Part shown: positions 34,363-42,111 of the stretch, one piece after another
Layout: the number at the start of each line of letters is the position of its first letter
Numbering within the stretch: position 1 is the first letter of the stretch
Source of the DNA: Variovorax paradoxus
Lineage (GTDB): Bacteria > Pseudomonadota > Gammaproteobacteria > Burkholderiales > Burkholderiaceae_C
Length of the DNA stretch: 64,000 nt
Assembly (NCBI RefSeq): GCF_029919115.1
Contig: NZ_CP123990.1
Location: 992,001 to 1,056,000 of the forward strand
Reading direction: 5' to 3'
The notes under the pieces: generated by a model
Databases searched by the model: none
Seen by the model: only the letters and a program-made list of their open reading frames with translations
What the model was told of the DNA's origin: nothing
Translations under genes and position numbers: made by a program

Positions 34363-37300
34363 ATGTGGTTCATTGGCATGATTGCCGGCCTTTTCATAGG
34401 GGCCATCGCAGAGTCGGTTCCGGCTGCGCTGATATTGGCGGTTGTCGGCGCATTTGCGCTGCCGAAAATCGTCGGCAAGAAGAGCGCGGCCGAACCTGAG
34501 CGTACCGAGGCCGAACGCGCGCAGCCCTCAGGCACCGCATCGCCCCCTGCCGCCGGCATATCGGCTGCGCCTGCGGGCGGCATGCTGAAGCTGCAGCAAC
34601 GCGTGGCCGAACTCGAACAGCGCGTGAGCATGCTCGAGCGGCGGCTCACGCAGGGCTCTGGCGAAGCGGCGCCTGCCGATGAGCAATCCAATTCGGCGGC
34701 AAGTGCCCCCGCGACGCTGGTCGCGCAGCCGGTTCCCCAGGTCATGCCGGCCACCCCGATCCCACCAGCCACGCCGAGCCCCCTCGCGCGGCCTGCGCAA
34801 GCGGCCGCAGCCGCAGCCGCCGCAGCGCGTGCCTCGATGCCGGCCCCGTCGCCCGCAGCCGCCGAATCAACTCCCGCACCGGCACCGGCCAAGCCACCGG
34901 TTGCCGTGCCAGCGCCCCGGCGCCTGCCTCCACCACCGCCCCCACCGGCAATCCCGCTGCGCGACCGCCTGCCCGCACCCATCGCCAACCTGATCTTCGG
35001 CGGCAACATGCTGGTGAAGCTCGGCGTGCTGATCCTGTTCCTGGGGCTCGCCTTCTTGCTTCGCTACACGGCCGAACGCGTGACGGTGCCTGTCGAGCTG
35101 CGGTACGCGGCCGTGGCGCTGGTGGGCGCGGGCCTGCTGGCCTTGGGCTGGTTCCTGCGCCGCAAGCGCGCCGGCTATGCGCTGATCCTGCAGGGTGCGG
35201 GCATCGGCGTTTTCTATCTCACCACGCTCGCGGCCATGAAGGTTCACGAGCTGCTGCCGCCGACGGCCGGCTTCGCCTTCCTGTTCGGCGTGGCGGTGCT
35301 CAGCGCGGTGCTCGCGGTGCTGCAGAACGCGCCGGTGCTGGCCATTGTTGCGGCGCTCGAGGGCTTTGCGGCGCCGGTGCTTGCCTCCACCGGACAGAAC
35401 CGGCCTGTGGGCCTCTTCACCTACCTGCTGGTGCTCGATGTCGGCATTGTGCTGATCGCCTGGTTCAAGGCCTGGCGGGTGCTCAACCTCATCGGCTTTG
35501 TCGGCACTTTCACGCTGGCCGCGGGCTGGGCGCACAAGTACTACACGGACGACCAGTACGGCATCGTGCAGCCGTTCCTGCTGGTCTTCTTCCTGATGTT
35601 CGTCGCGGTAGGCCTGCTGTTCGCGCGGCGCACGCTGTTCGACGCACCCGTGCAACCCGCAGAGCCGCTGGCCACGCGCGCGCTCGACACGCTGCGCCGC
35701 GCGGGCCGGGTCGACAGCTCGCTGGTGTTCGGCACGCCGATGGTCGCGTTCGGCATGCAGTACCTGCTCATGCAGCCGTGGGAATACGGCGCTGCTTTCT
35801 CGGCGATGGCGCTCGCGGCCTTCTACCTGGTGCTCGGCCGGCTTGTGTTTGCCACGCAGCCCAAGGGCCTGGCGCTGCTTGCGGAGGCCTACGCCATCGT
35901 GGGCGTGATCTTCGGCACGCTGGCCATTCCGCTCGGCCTCGAAGGCCGGTGGACGGGCGCGGCCTGGGCGGTCGAGGCGGCCGGCATGTACTGGCTGGGC
36001 GCGCGGCAAGGGCGTGTGTATGCCCGGGCCTTCTCGTTCGTGGTGTTCGCCGGCGCGGTGTGGAAGCTGCTCGAAGCCACGCAACTCGATGCGGCGCCGG
36101 GGCATCCGCTGCTGCAGGGCTCTGTCATCGGCCCGCTGCTGGTGGCGGTGAGCGCCTTTGCGATGTGGACCATTCACCGGCGCGCCAAGCTCGATGAAGG
36201 CAATGGCTGGGAAGCGCTGGTGGGTACCGCCTTGCCGTGGCTCGGCATGGGTGCGCTCACGCTGCTGCTTTGGCAATGGTTCACTCCGCCGTGGGCGGCT
36301 GCGGCAACGGCCGTGCTGGCTTCCATCGCCTTTGCGGCGGCGGTGCGTTTCATGCTCCGCCCGCTGGCCTTTGTGACCTACGGCATGCAGGCACTGGCAG
36401 TGGCAGGCTTCATCGCCACCCTGCATCGCGCGGCCGATGGACCCGGCAGCGCCCAGCAGGTGCTCGCAAGCGGCTGGCAGGGTGCCGTGGCGGCAAGCCT
36501 CATTGCGCTGAGCCTGCTCGGCAGCGCCGCGTGGTCGATGCTGCAGGCGCACCGCGCCGCGTTGGCACGCGGCATTCAGCCGGTGTGGTCGCTCGGCAAT
36601 GCCGTTGCGGCAATCGCCGGGGTGAGCTTGCTGCATCTGGCAATGCTGTTCCAGGTAAGCCTCGCGCAGGCCGCGCTGCTGTGGCCGCTTACGGCGACGG
36701 TGGTGCTCTGGGTGGCTCTGCGCATTGCGCACAAGCCGCTCGCGGCGCTGGCGGGCCTGCTGCAGGTCATCTCTGCGGTGCTCCACGTTTTCGACCAGGT
36801 CCTGATCTACCACGGCAATACGCCGCCATCGGCTTTTGCGCACCTGGGCTTCTGGACGCCGGTGGTGCTGGGCCTCGCCGCCCTGCTGGCCGGCGCATGG
36901 ATGAGCAGCGAGGCATGGCGGCGTGCGACCGAAGGCACCACAACCGCCAAGCGCACGCGCTGGATCAACGATTGGTGCGCCAATCCGGCCGTGCTGTGGG
37001 GCCCGGTGATCTGGGGCCTGGGCTGGTGGCTCTTCGGCTGGCTCGGCGAAACCGCCGAGGTGCTGCGCCGCAACGACATGGGCGCTTATCTGGCCACGGC
37101 TGCGCTCGCCATCGTGCTCGTCACCTCCGTTCTTTCGGCGGTGGTGTCGCATCGGCGCGGTTGGCCACAGCTTGGCCGTGCCACGCTGGCGACGCTGCCT
37201 GGCCTTGCGCTGATCGCCGCCTGGGGCGTTGCCTTGGCCGCACCGCGGGTCTACATGCCTTCGAGCGCCCTGGGCTGGGCGGCCTGGCCGCTGGCGCTGC

Positions 37301-38166
37301 TGTGGCACCTGCGGCTGCTGCACGCGCAAAAGCGCTGGCTTGCTCCGGCAGCGCTGGCGCCGTTCCACGTGGCGGGCTTCTGGTTCTTCTTGCTGCTTGC
37401 GGCGCGCGAGTGCCAATGGCAGCTCGGGCGCATCGGCGCCGAGTGGTCGAGCTGGCAGTTGCTTGGCTGGGCCATCGTGCCAGTGGTTGCGTTGTGGCTG
37501 CTGCGCTCGCGCGCCCTGTTGCAGCGGTGGCCGCTGGCCGAGTACCGCGCCGCGTACCTGGAATTTGCGGCAATGCCGGTGGCGGCCTACCTGCTCGCGT
37601 GGGTCTGGCTCACCAACGGAACGAGCCCGGGCAACGCTGCGCCGCTCCCCTATGTGCCGCTGCTGAACCCGCTCGAACTTGCGCAGTGGCTGGTGCTGTT
37701 TGCGCTGGTGCTCTGGTGGCGCGCCTTGCCCGTGGGGTCGTTCGCGCGCGTGCAGCCGATGGTGGCCAAGGGCGTGCTCGGCGTTACCGGGCTGGCACTG
37801 CTGACCGGTGCGGTGCTTCGCAGCTGCCATCACTATGCGGGCGTCGAATGGCGCTTCGATGCGCTCTATGGATCGTGGCTCACGCAGGCGGCGCTCTCGA
37901 TCACCTGGGCGATCTGCGGCGTGATTGCGATGGTGCTCGGCCACTCTCGCGGCGTGCGCACGCTCTGGGTCGGCGGCGCCGCGCTGCTGGGCGTTGTGGT
38001 GCTGAAATTGTTCTTCGTCGAACTGGCGGACAGGGGCGGTTTGTTCCGCATCGTGTCGTTCATTGCGGTGGGTGCATTGCTGCTGCTGGTAGGGTACTTT
38101 GCCCCCGTGCCGCCAAAGAAAACCGAAATGGAGAAAGATGTGTTGCCTGAAGGAGATGCAGCATGA
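34363..38166 (+). CDS. DUF2339 family large membrane protein
   Basis: 1267 residues. An N-terminal membrane span is followed by a coiled-coil (LKLQQRVAELEQRVSMLERRL, about 75-95), a long Pro/Ala-rich linker (about 110-205), and then a dense array of more than 25 membrane segments to the C-terminus. Function of DUF2339 is not established; pairing with DUF3999 suggests an envelope role. The stop overlaps the DUF3999 start (ATGA). The TM-rich part is typical in length for the family. Confidence 0.88.
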   Translation: MWFIGMIAGLFIGAIAESVPAALILAVVGAFALPKIVGKKSAAEPERTEAERAQPSGTASPPAAGISAAPAGGMLKLQQRVAELEQRVSMLERRLTQGSGEAAPADEQSNSAASAPATLVAQPVPQVMPATPIPPATPSPLARPAQAAAAAAAAARASMPAPSPAAAESTPAPAPAKPPVAVPAPRRLPPPPPPPAIPLRDRLPAPIANLIFGGNMLVKLGVLILFLGLAFLLRYTAERVTVPVELRYAAVALVGAGLLALGWFLRRKRAGYALILQGAGIGVFYLTTLAAMKVHELLPPTAGFAFLFGVAVLSAVLAVLQNAPVLAIVAALEGFAAPVLASTGQNRPVGLFTYLLVLDVGIVLIAWFKAWRVLNLIGFVGTFTLAAGWAHKYYTDDQYGIVQPFLLVFFLMFVAVGLLFARRTLFDAPVQPAEPLATRALDTLRRAGRVDSSLVFGTPMVAFGMQYLLMQPWEYGAAFSAMALAAFYLVLGRLVFATQPKGLALLAEAYAIVGVIFGTLAIPLGLEGRWTGAAWAVEAAGMYWLGARQGRVYARAFSFVVFAGAVWKLLEATQLDAAPGHPLLQGSVIGPLLVAVSAFAMWTIHRRAKLDEGNGWEALVGTALPWLGMGALTLLLWQWFTPPWAAAATAVLASIAFAAAVRFMLRPLAFVTYGMQALAVAGFIATLHRAADGPGSAQQVLASGWQGAVAASLIALSLLGSAAWSMLQAHRAALARGIQPVWSLGNAVAAIAGVSLLHLAMLFQVSLAQAALLWPLTATVVLWVALRIAHKPLAALAGLLQVISAVLHVFDQVLIYHGNTPPSAFAHLGFWTPVVLGLAALLAGAWMSSEAWRRATEGTTTAKRTRWINDWCANPAVLWGPVIWGLGWWLFGWLGETAEVLRRNDMGAYLATAALAIVLVTSVLSAVVSHRRGWPQLGRATLATLPGLALIAAWGVALAAPRVYMPSSALGWAAWPLALLWHLRLLHAQKRWLAPAALAPFHVAGFWFFLLLAARECQWQLGRIGAEWSSWQLLGWAIVPVVALWLLRSRALLQRWPLAEYRAAYLEFAAMPVAAYLLAWVWLTNGTSPGNAAPLPYVPLLNPLELAQWLVLFALVLWWRALPVGSFARVQPMVAKGVLGVTGLALLTGAVLRSCHHYAGVEWRFDALYGSWLTQAALSITWAICGVIAMVLGHSRGVRTLWVGGAALLGVVVLKLFFVELADRGGLFRIVSFIAVGALLLLVGYFAPVPPKKTEMEKDVLPEGDAA

Positions 38167-39698
38167 AGCCGGGTGCGAAGCCATCGCGCCATGTCGCGCA
38201 AATTGGTCTTGCCATGGTGCTGGCAACGGCCTGGTTCGGTGCTGCCCTCGCACAACCTGCCGCCACCGCGCCCATTGCCCTGCAAGGCAACGGGCCGTAC
38301 TACCGGCTCACGCTGCCGCTCGGCATTTATGCCCACGCCGCATACGGCGACCTGCGCGACCTGCGGGTGCGCAATTCAGCCGGCAGCGCGGTCCCTTATG
38401 CATGGCTGCGCAACGAGGCCGCTGAGCCGCGGCTTGCCTCTAAAGAGGTGCCGATCTTCGCGCTGCCAGCAAGTGCCGCGGGCTCGGCGGACGCTTCGGA
38501 CGATGCTGCGTTGAGCTTCAGGGTGCGTCCCGACGGGTCGCTGGCGCTTGCCCGCAAGCCGGCGCGCAAGCAAGCCGACACGGGCCAATGGCTCATCGAC
38601 GCAAGCCAGCTCAAGGGGAGCCTGCTGCAGGCGCGGTTCGAGATCGCGCCCGACGCACGCGGCCTGTTCGCATTCAGGCTCGAGGCCAGCGACGACCTGC
38701 GGCACTGGCGACCGATAGGAGGCGAAGAGCAACTGGTGCGGCTGGCTCATGGCGGCCAGACCATCGAGCGCCTGGCCGTCGAGCTGGACAACGTGCAGGC
38801 GCGTTTTCTGCGGCTGCGATGGAGCGACCCGAAGAACGGCGCGCCGTTGACCGGTGTAGCGATAGACAGTGTTCAAGAGGTCGAACCGGTTGCGCCGCTC
38901 GAGTGGTCGGCCGCGTCGAGGCCGGAGCGCTGCGGCGTCGACCATTGCGACTACGCGTTGCCGCGCGGCGTTCCGGTCGAAAGCCTGCGCATCGACCTGG
39001 CCGACGTCAACACGCTGGCGCAGGTCGGGATTTCGGGCTTGCTCGCAGCCATTCCGGCGCCTGCCGCCGAGCCGGCGCGCGTGCCCCGCAATCCGCTGTA
39101 TGCCTTGCGGCACCAGCAGCGCCGGCCGCCGTCGTCCTCTGCGGGCACGCCGGGTGAAGTGCCGCTGCTCGACACTGTCGTGTATCGCCTGTCGCAAGCA
39201 GGCGGCGAAGCGCGTTCGCCGGTGTTGGCGCTCGATGGCACGAGCTATTCGCACCTTCGGATTCGCACCTCCGGCCCGGTGAGCCTGCTCGGAGCGACAC
39301 CTCCGACGATTTCAGTCGCGGCCACGCCGCGCACGCTGGTGTTCCTTGCGCAAGGTGCCGCGCCGTTCTCGCTCGCGTGGCGCACGGCGCCAGAAAAGAA
39401 TGCGGCGGTGCAGGGCGGTGTGCCGGGCGCGGCGCTGGCGCTGGCTACGCTGGTGCCGGGCTACAACCCGAACAAGCCCGTGGCGGCCGACCAGGCCAGC
39501 GTCACGTTGCCGCCGCCGCCGGTCGCGGTGGTCGATGCCGTGGTCGCCGCGGCTGCGCAGTTGCCGGTGCCGACGCAGCCCGATCCCTCGCGCAAGTGGT
39601 GGCTGTGGGGAGCGCTGGGAGTCGGTTTTCTGCTGTTGGCCGCCATGGCATGGTCACTGTTCGCGAGCCTGCGCAAGGACAGGGCTGCAGCCGGTTGA
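38163..39698 (+). CDS. DUF3999 family envelope protein
   Basis: 511 residues with a signal peptide (about 1-31, ending LAQPA), a large periplasmic part and one C-terminal membrane span (WLWGALGVGFLLLAAMAWSLFASL) before a short basic tail. It belongs to DUF3999, which is nearly always encoded directly after DUF2339. Translation is coupled to the upstream gene by a 4-base overlap. No catalytic motif is visible; role unknown. Confidence 0.85.
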   Translation: MKPGAKPSRHVAQIGLAMVLATAWFGAALAQPAATAPIALQGNGPYYRLTLPLGIYAHAAYGDLRDLRVRNSAGSAVPYAWLRNEAAEPRLASKEVPIFALPASAAGSADASDDAALSFRVRPDGSLALARKPARKQADTGQWLIDASQLKGSLLQARFEIAPDARGLFAFRLEASDDLRHWRPIGGEEQLVRLAHGGQTIERLAVELDNVQARFLRLRWSDPKNGAPLTGVAIDSVQEVEPVAPLEWSAASRPERCGVDHCDYALPRGVPVESLRIDLADVNTLAQVGISGLLAAIPAPAAEPARVPRNPLYALRHQQRRPPSSSAGTPGEVPLLDTVVYRLSQAGGEARSPVLALDGTSYSHLRIRTSGPVSLLGATPPTISVAATPRTLVFLAQGAAPFSLAWRTAPEKNAAVQGGVPGAALALATLVPGYNPNKPVAADQASVTLPPPPVAVVDAVVAAAAQLPVPTQPDPSRKWWLWGALGVGFLLLAAMAWSLFASLRKDRAAAG

Positions 39699-39730
39699 CG
39701 GAAGCTCCGGCCTGTGGGCCGGCGATGGCC

Positions 39731-40552
39731 TCAGTTCGGGTCGAAGCTGTCGCGAAAGGTGAACCAGGTGGAGCTCATCGACATGGCTGCGAGCACCAGT
39801 GCCGAGCCCACGATCAATATGTTGCCCATGGCCGCGGCGGCGCCGCCTCCGCCAACGCCGATCAGCACCGTGGCAACCAGGCCCATGCCGATGCCCGCGA
39901 TCAGGAACACGCCAAGCCATGCCAGGCCGAACAGCGCGTAGGCGCCGAAGTTGCGAAACACCGCAACCACGCTGAAGAAGATGCTCTTCACGGGTTCCAC
40001 GCCATGCCAGTGCACGAGCGCCGGTGCATGCCACATGGCCAGCGAAAGCGGCAGGTTGAGGCACATCAGGAACATGCGCGCAACCTGGAAGTCGCTGCTC
40101 GCCATGATCTCGGGCGTCAGTGCCTCGTCGAGCAGATAGGCCTTTGCCAGTTGGCCGCCGTCGATGAACGAGGTCAGCAGCACGGCGAATACAAAGTACA
40201 CGGCGGAGATCACCCCCAGCTTGACCAGCGAGCGCCATTCGGTGCGCATGGCGGCAACCACCGCCACGAACATGGCGGAGCCCGTGGGGCGCTGCGCATG
40301 GCCGGCGGTGCCAATGCCCTCGGCGTTGTCGGTGTAGGCGACCGAGGTTGCCACCATCAGCCCGAGCGTCATGAAGGGCAGCAGCACCGGCGCCAGCACG
40401 CTGCCGAGCAGCGGCAGCAGCGACACCGTCGAGATCAGCGCCATCAGCAGGAAGAACAGCGAAATGAAGGCGAGCGGCTGTCGCCAGAAGGTCTTGAGTC
40501 CGAGGCGGACCCATGCAGCGCCGGTTCGCGCCGGCACGAGGTTGAGTTTCAT
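39731..40552 (-). CDS. BPSS1780-type integral membrane protein
   Basis: 273 residues, about six membrane segments, with the family pattern GAAWVRLGLKTFWRQPLAFISLFFLLMALISTVSLLP near the N-terminus. Members occur in Burkholderiales beside thrB and polA; function is not known. It is 9 bases downstream of thrB and probably shares its transcript. Confidence 0.8.
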   Translation of the reverse strand: MKLNLVPARTGAAWVRLGLKTFWRQPLAFISLFFLLMALISTVSLLPLLGSVLAPVLLPFMTLGLMVATSVAYTDNAEGIGTAGHAQRPTGSAMFVAVVAAMRTEWRSLVKLGVISAVYFVFAVLLTSFIDGGQLAKAYLLDEALTPEIMASSDFQVARMFLMCLNLPLSLAMWHAPALVHWHGVEPVKSIFFSVVAVFRNFGAYALFGLAWLGVFLIAGIGMGLVATVLIGVGGGGAAAAMGNILIVGSALVLAAMSMSSTWFTFRDSFDPN

Positions 40553-40561
40553 TTTGAAGTG

Positions 40562-41608
40562 TCAGGCAGCCAGCGGCTCGAGCGATTGCGCCATGGCATG
40601 CGGATGGGAGGCGCGCCCGCGCAGCACGCGCTCGAAGTGCGCCGGATCGTGCGGCTTCAGCATGCTGGCTTCGCGCGGGAGGTGAAAGTCCCAGAGCCGA
40701 GAAATCCAGAAGCGCAGTGCCGCGGCGCGCAGCATGGCGGGCAGCAGGGCGCGCTCGGACGCATTCAGCGGACGCACGGTTTCGTAGGCGGACAGCAGCG
40801 AGTCCGCGCGTTCGGCATGGTGCTCGCCGGTCGGCAAGTCGATGGCCCAGTCGTTCAGGCACACGGCCAGGTCGAACAGCCACGTGTCGGTGCCCGCAAA
40901 GTAGAAGTCGAACACGCCGGTCAGGCGCGGCGCCGAGCCGGCGTCTTCGCCGGTTGCGAACATCACGTTGTCGCGGAACATGTCCGCATGCACCGGGCCG
41001 CGCGGCAATGCGGCGTAGGCCGATGTTTCAGCCACATGGTTCTGGTAGGCCAGTTCGGCGCGCAGCAGCCCGGCTTGCGATTCGTCGATGTAGGGCAGCA
41101 CCACGGGAACGGTCTCGTTCCACCACGCAAGGCCGCGCAGGTTCGGCTGAATGCGCGGAAAGTCGCGCGCCGCCAGGTGCATGCGCGCCAGCATTTCGCC
41201 CAGCTGGGCGCAATGCGCAGTGCCCGGCGCCAGTTCGCTTCGGCCCGAGAGCCGTTGCACCAGCGCGGCCGGCTTGCCTGCTACCTTGAGCAGCAGTTCG
41301 CAAGGCGCATTCGCGGGAATCGTCAGCGCATGGCCCGACGGCGGCGCGACGGCCGGGTCGGCCACGGGCTCCGGCACCGGCAGGCCGCGGCCCGCCAGGT
41401 GCTTCATGAGACAAAGGTAGTAGGGGAGCTGCTCGGCGCTGAGGCGCTCGAACAGCGTCAACACGAACTCGCCGCTTTCGGTGGTGGCGAAGTAGTTGGT
41501 GTTCTCGATGCCGCCCTCGATGCCGCGCAGCTCGCGCAGGGGGCCCAGGCCCAGGCGCTGCACGAGCGCGTCTGCCTCGCCGAATTCGACTTCGGTAAAA
41601 ACTGCCAT
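40562..41608 (-). CDS. thrB: Homoserine kinase (APH-fold, ThrB of Pseudomonas/Burkholderia type)
   Basis: 348 residues of the aminoglycoside-phosphotransferase-like fold. Recognised pieces are LRGIEGGIENTNYFATTESGEFVLTLFE (ATP-binding front), HADMFRDNVMF (catalytic loop, Asp) and FDFYFAGTDTWLFDLAVCLNDW (metal-binding Asp). It phosphorylates homoserine in threonine synthesis. It lies downstream of the DUF2782 gene (43-base gap) and upstream of the BPSS1780 gene, an arrangement found across Burkholderiales. Confidence 0.92.
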   Translation of the reverse strand: MAVFTEVEFGEADALVQRLGLGPLRELRGIEGGIENTNYFATTESGEFVLTLFERLSAEQLPYYLCLMKHLAGRGLPVPEPVADPAVAPPSGHALTIPANAPCELLLKVAGKPAALVQRLSGRSELAPGTAHCAQLGEMLARMHLAARDFPRIQPNLRGLAWWNETVPVVLPYIDESQAGLLRAELAYQNHVAETSAYAALPRGPVHADMFRDNVMFATGEDAGSAPRLTGVFDFYFAGTDTWLFDLAVCLNDWAIDLPTGEHHAERADSLLSAYETVRPLNASERALLPAMLRAAALRFWISRLWDFHLPREASMLKPHDPAHFERVLRGRASHPHAMAQSLEPLAA

Positions 41609-41651
41609 GGCGGTGCTCAGCGTTGCGCTGACGATTGAACGCGCAGCACGG

Positions 41652-42014
41652 TCAGAACTTCATCACGTTCCAGACGCGCGGGCCGTTGCCGTTGGAGTCG
41701 GCCGAGCCCGGGCGCGCGCTGCCTGCGTCGTTGGGCAGCACTTCATAGCCGGGCACGTTGGCCTTGGGCTTCACATTGATGCTTTGCGTGCGGCCGCCGT
41801 AGCGGACCTCGTCGACCGAAGCGCCGCTGTCTTCGGTGTGGATGTGCTCGACCTTCTGGTTGCGTCGGCCGTCGGGTTGCTCCTGATTTTGTAGCGGCTC
41901 GGCCGGTGCAGGCACCCGGGCGGGTGCGGACTGCGCCTGAACGGCGGCAAAAGGAGCGGCAAAGGCCAGCGCCAGCAGAATGCGGCGGGCGACCAGGAGT
42001 GTGGGGCTAGGCAT
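41652..42014 (-). CDS. DUF2782 family periplasmic protein
   Basis: 120 residues with a signal peptide (about 1-28, ending VQAQS). The mature part carries the DUF2782 core VEHIHTEDSGASVDEVRYGGRTQSINVKPKANVPGYEVLP and a C-terminal RVWNVMKF. Role unknown. It is divergent from polA and precedes thrB. Start at 42014 chosen to fit the signal peptide; a frame extension upstream lacks family similarity. Confidence 0.85.
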   Translation of the reverse strand: MPSPTLLVARRILLALAFAAPFAAVQAQSAPARVPAPAEPLQNQEQPDGRRNQKVEHIHTEDSGASVDEVRYGGRTQSINVKPKANVPGYEVLPNDAGSARPGSADSNGNGPRVWNVMKF

Positions 42015-42111
42015 GCAAGGATTGTAGGCTTGGCGCCGCTTTCGAGGTGTCGGTCTGCGGCGCGCACCGCCGTGGTTCCGGGCGCCGCGCCGGGCACGGC
42101 AAAATGGCCTG

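Noticed and set aside
34867-38253. A 1128-codon minus-strand frame opposite the DUF2339 gene
   Set aside because: Shadow of the GC-rich membrane-protein gene; Arg/Gln/His-rich composition and no family.
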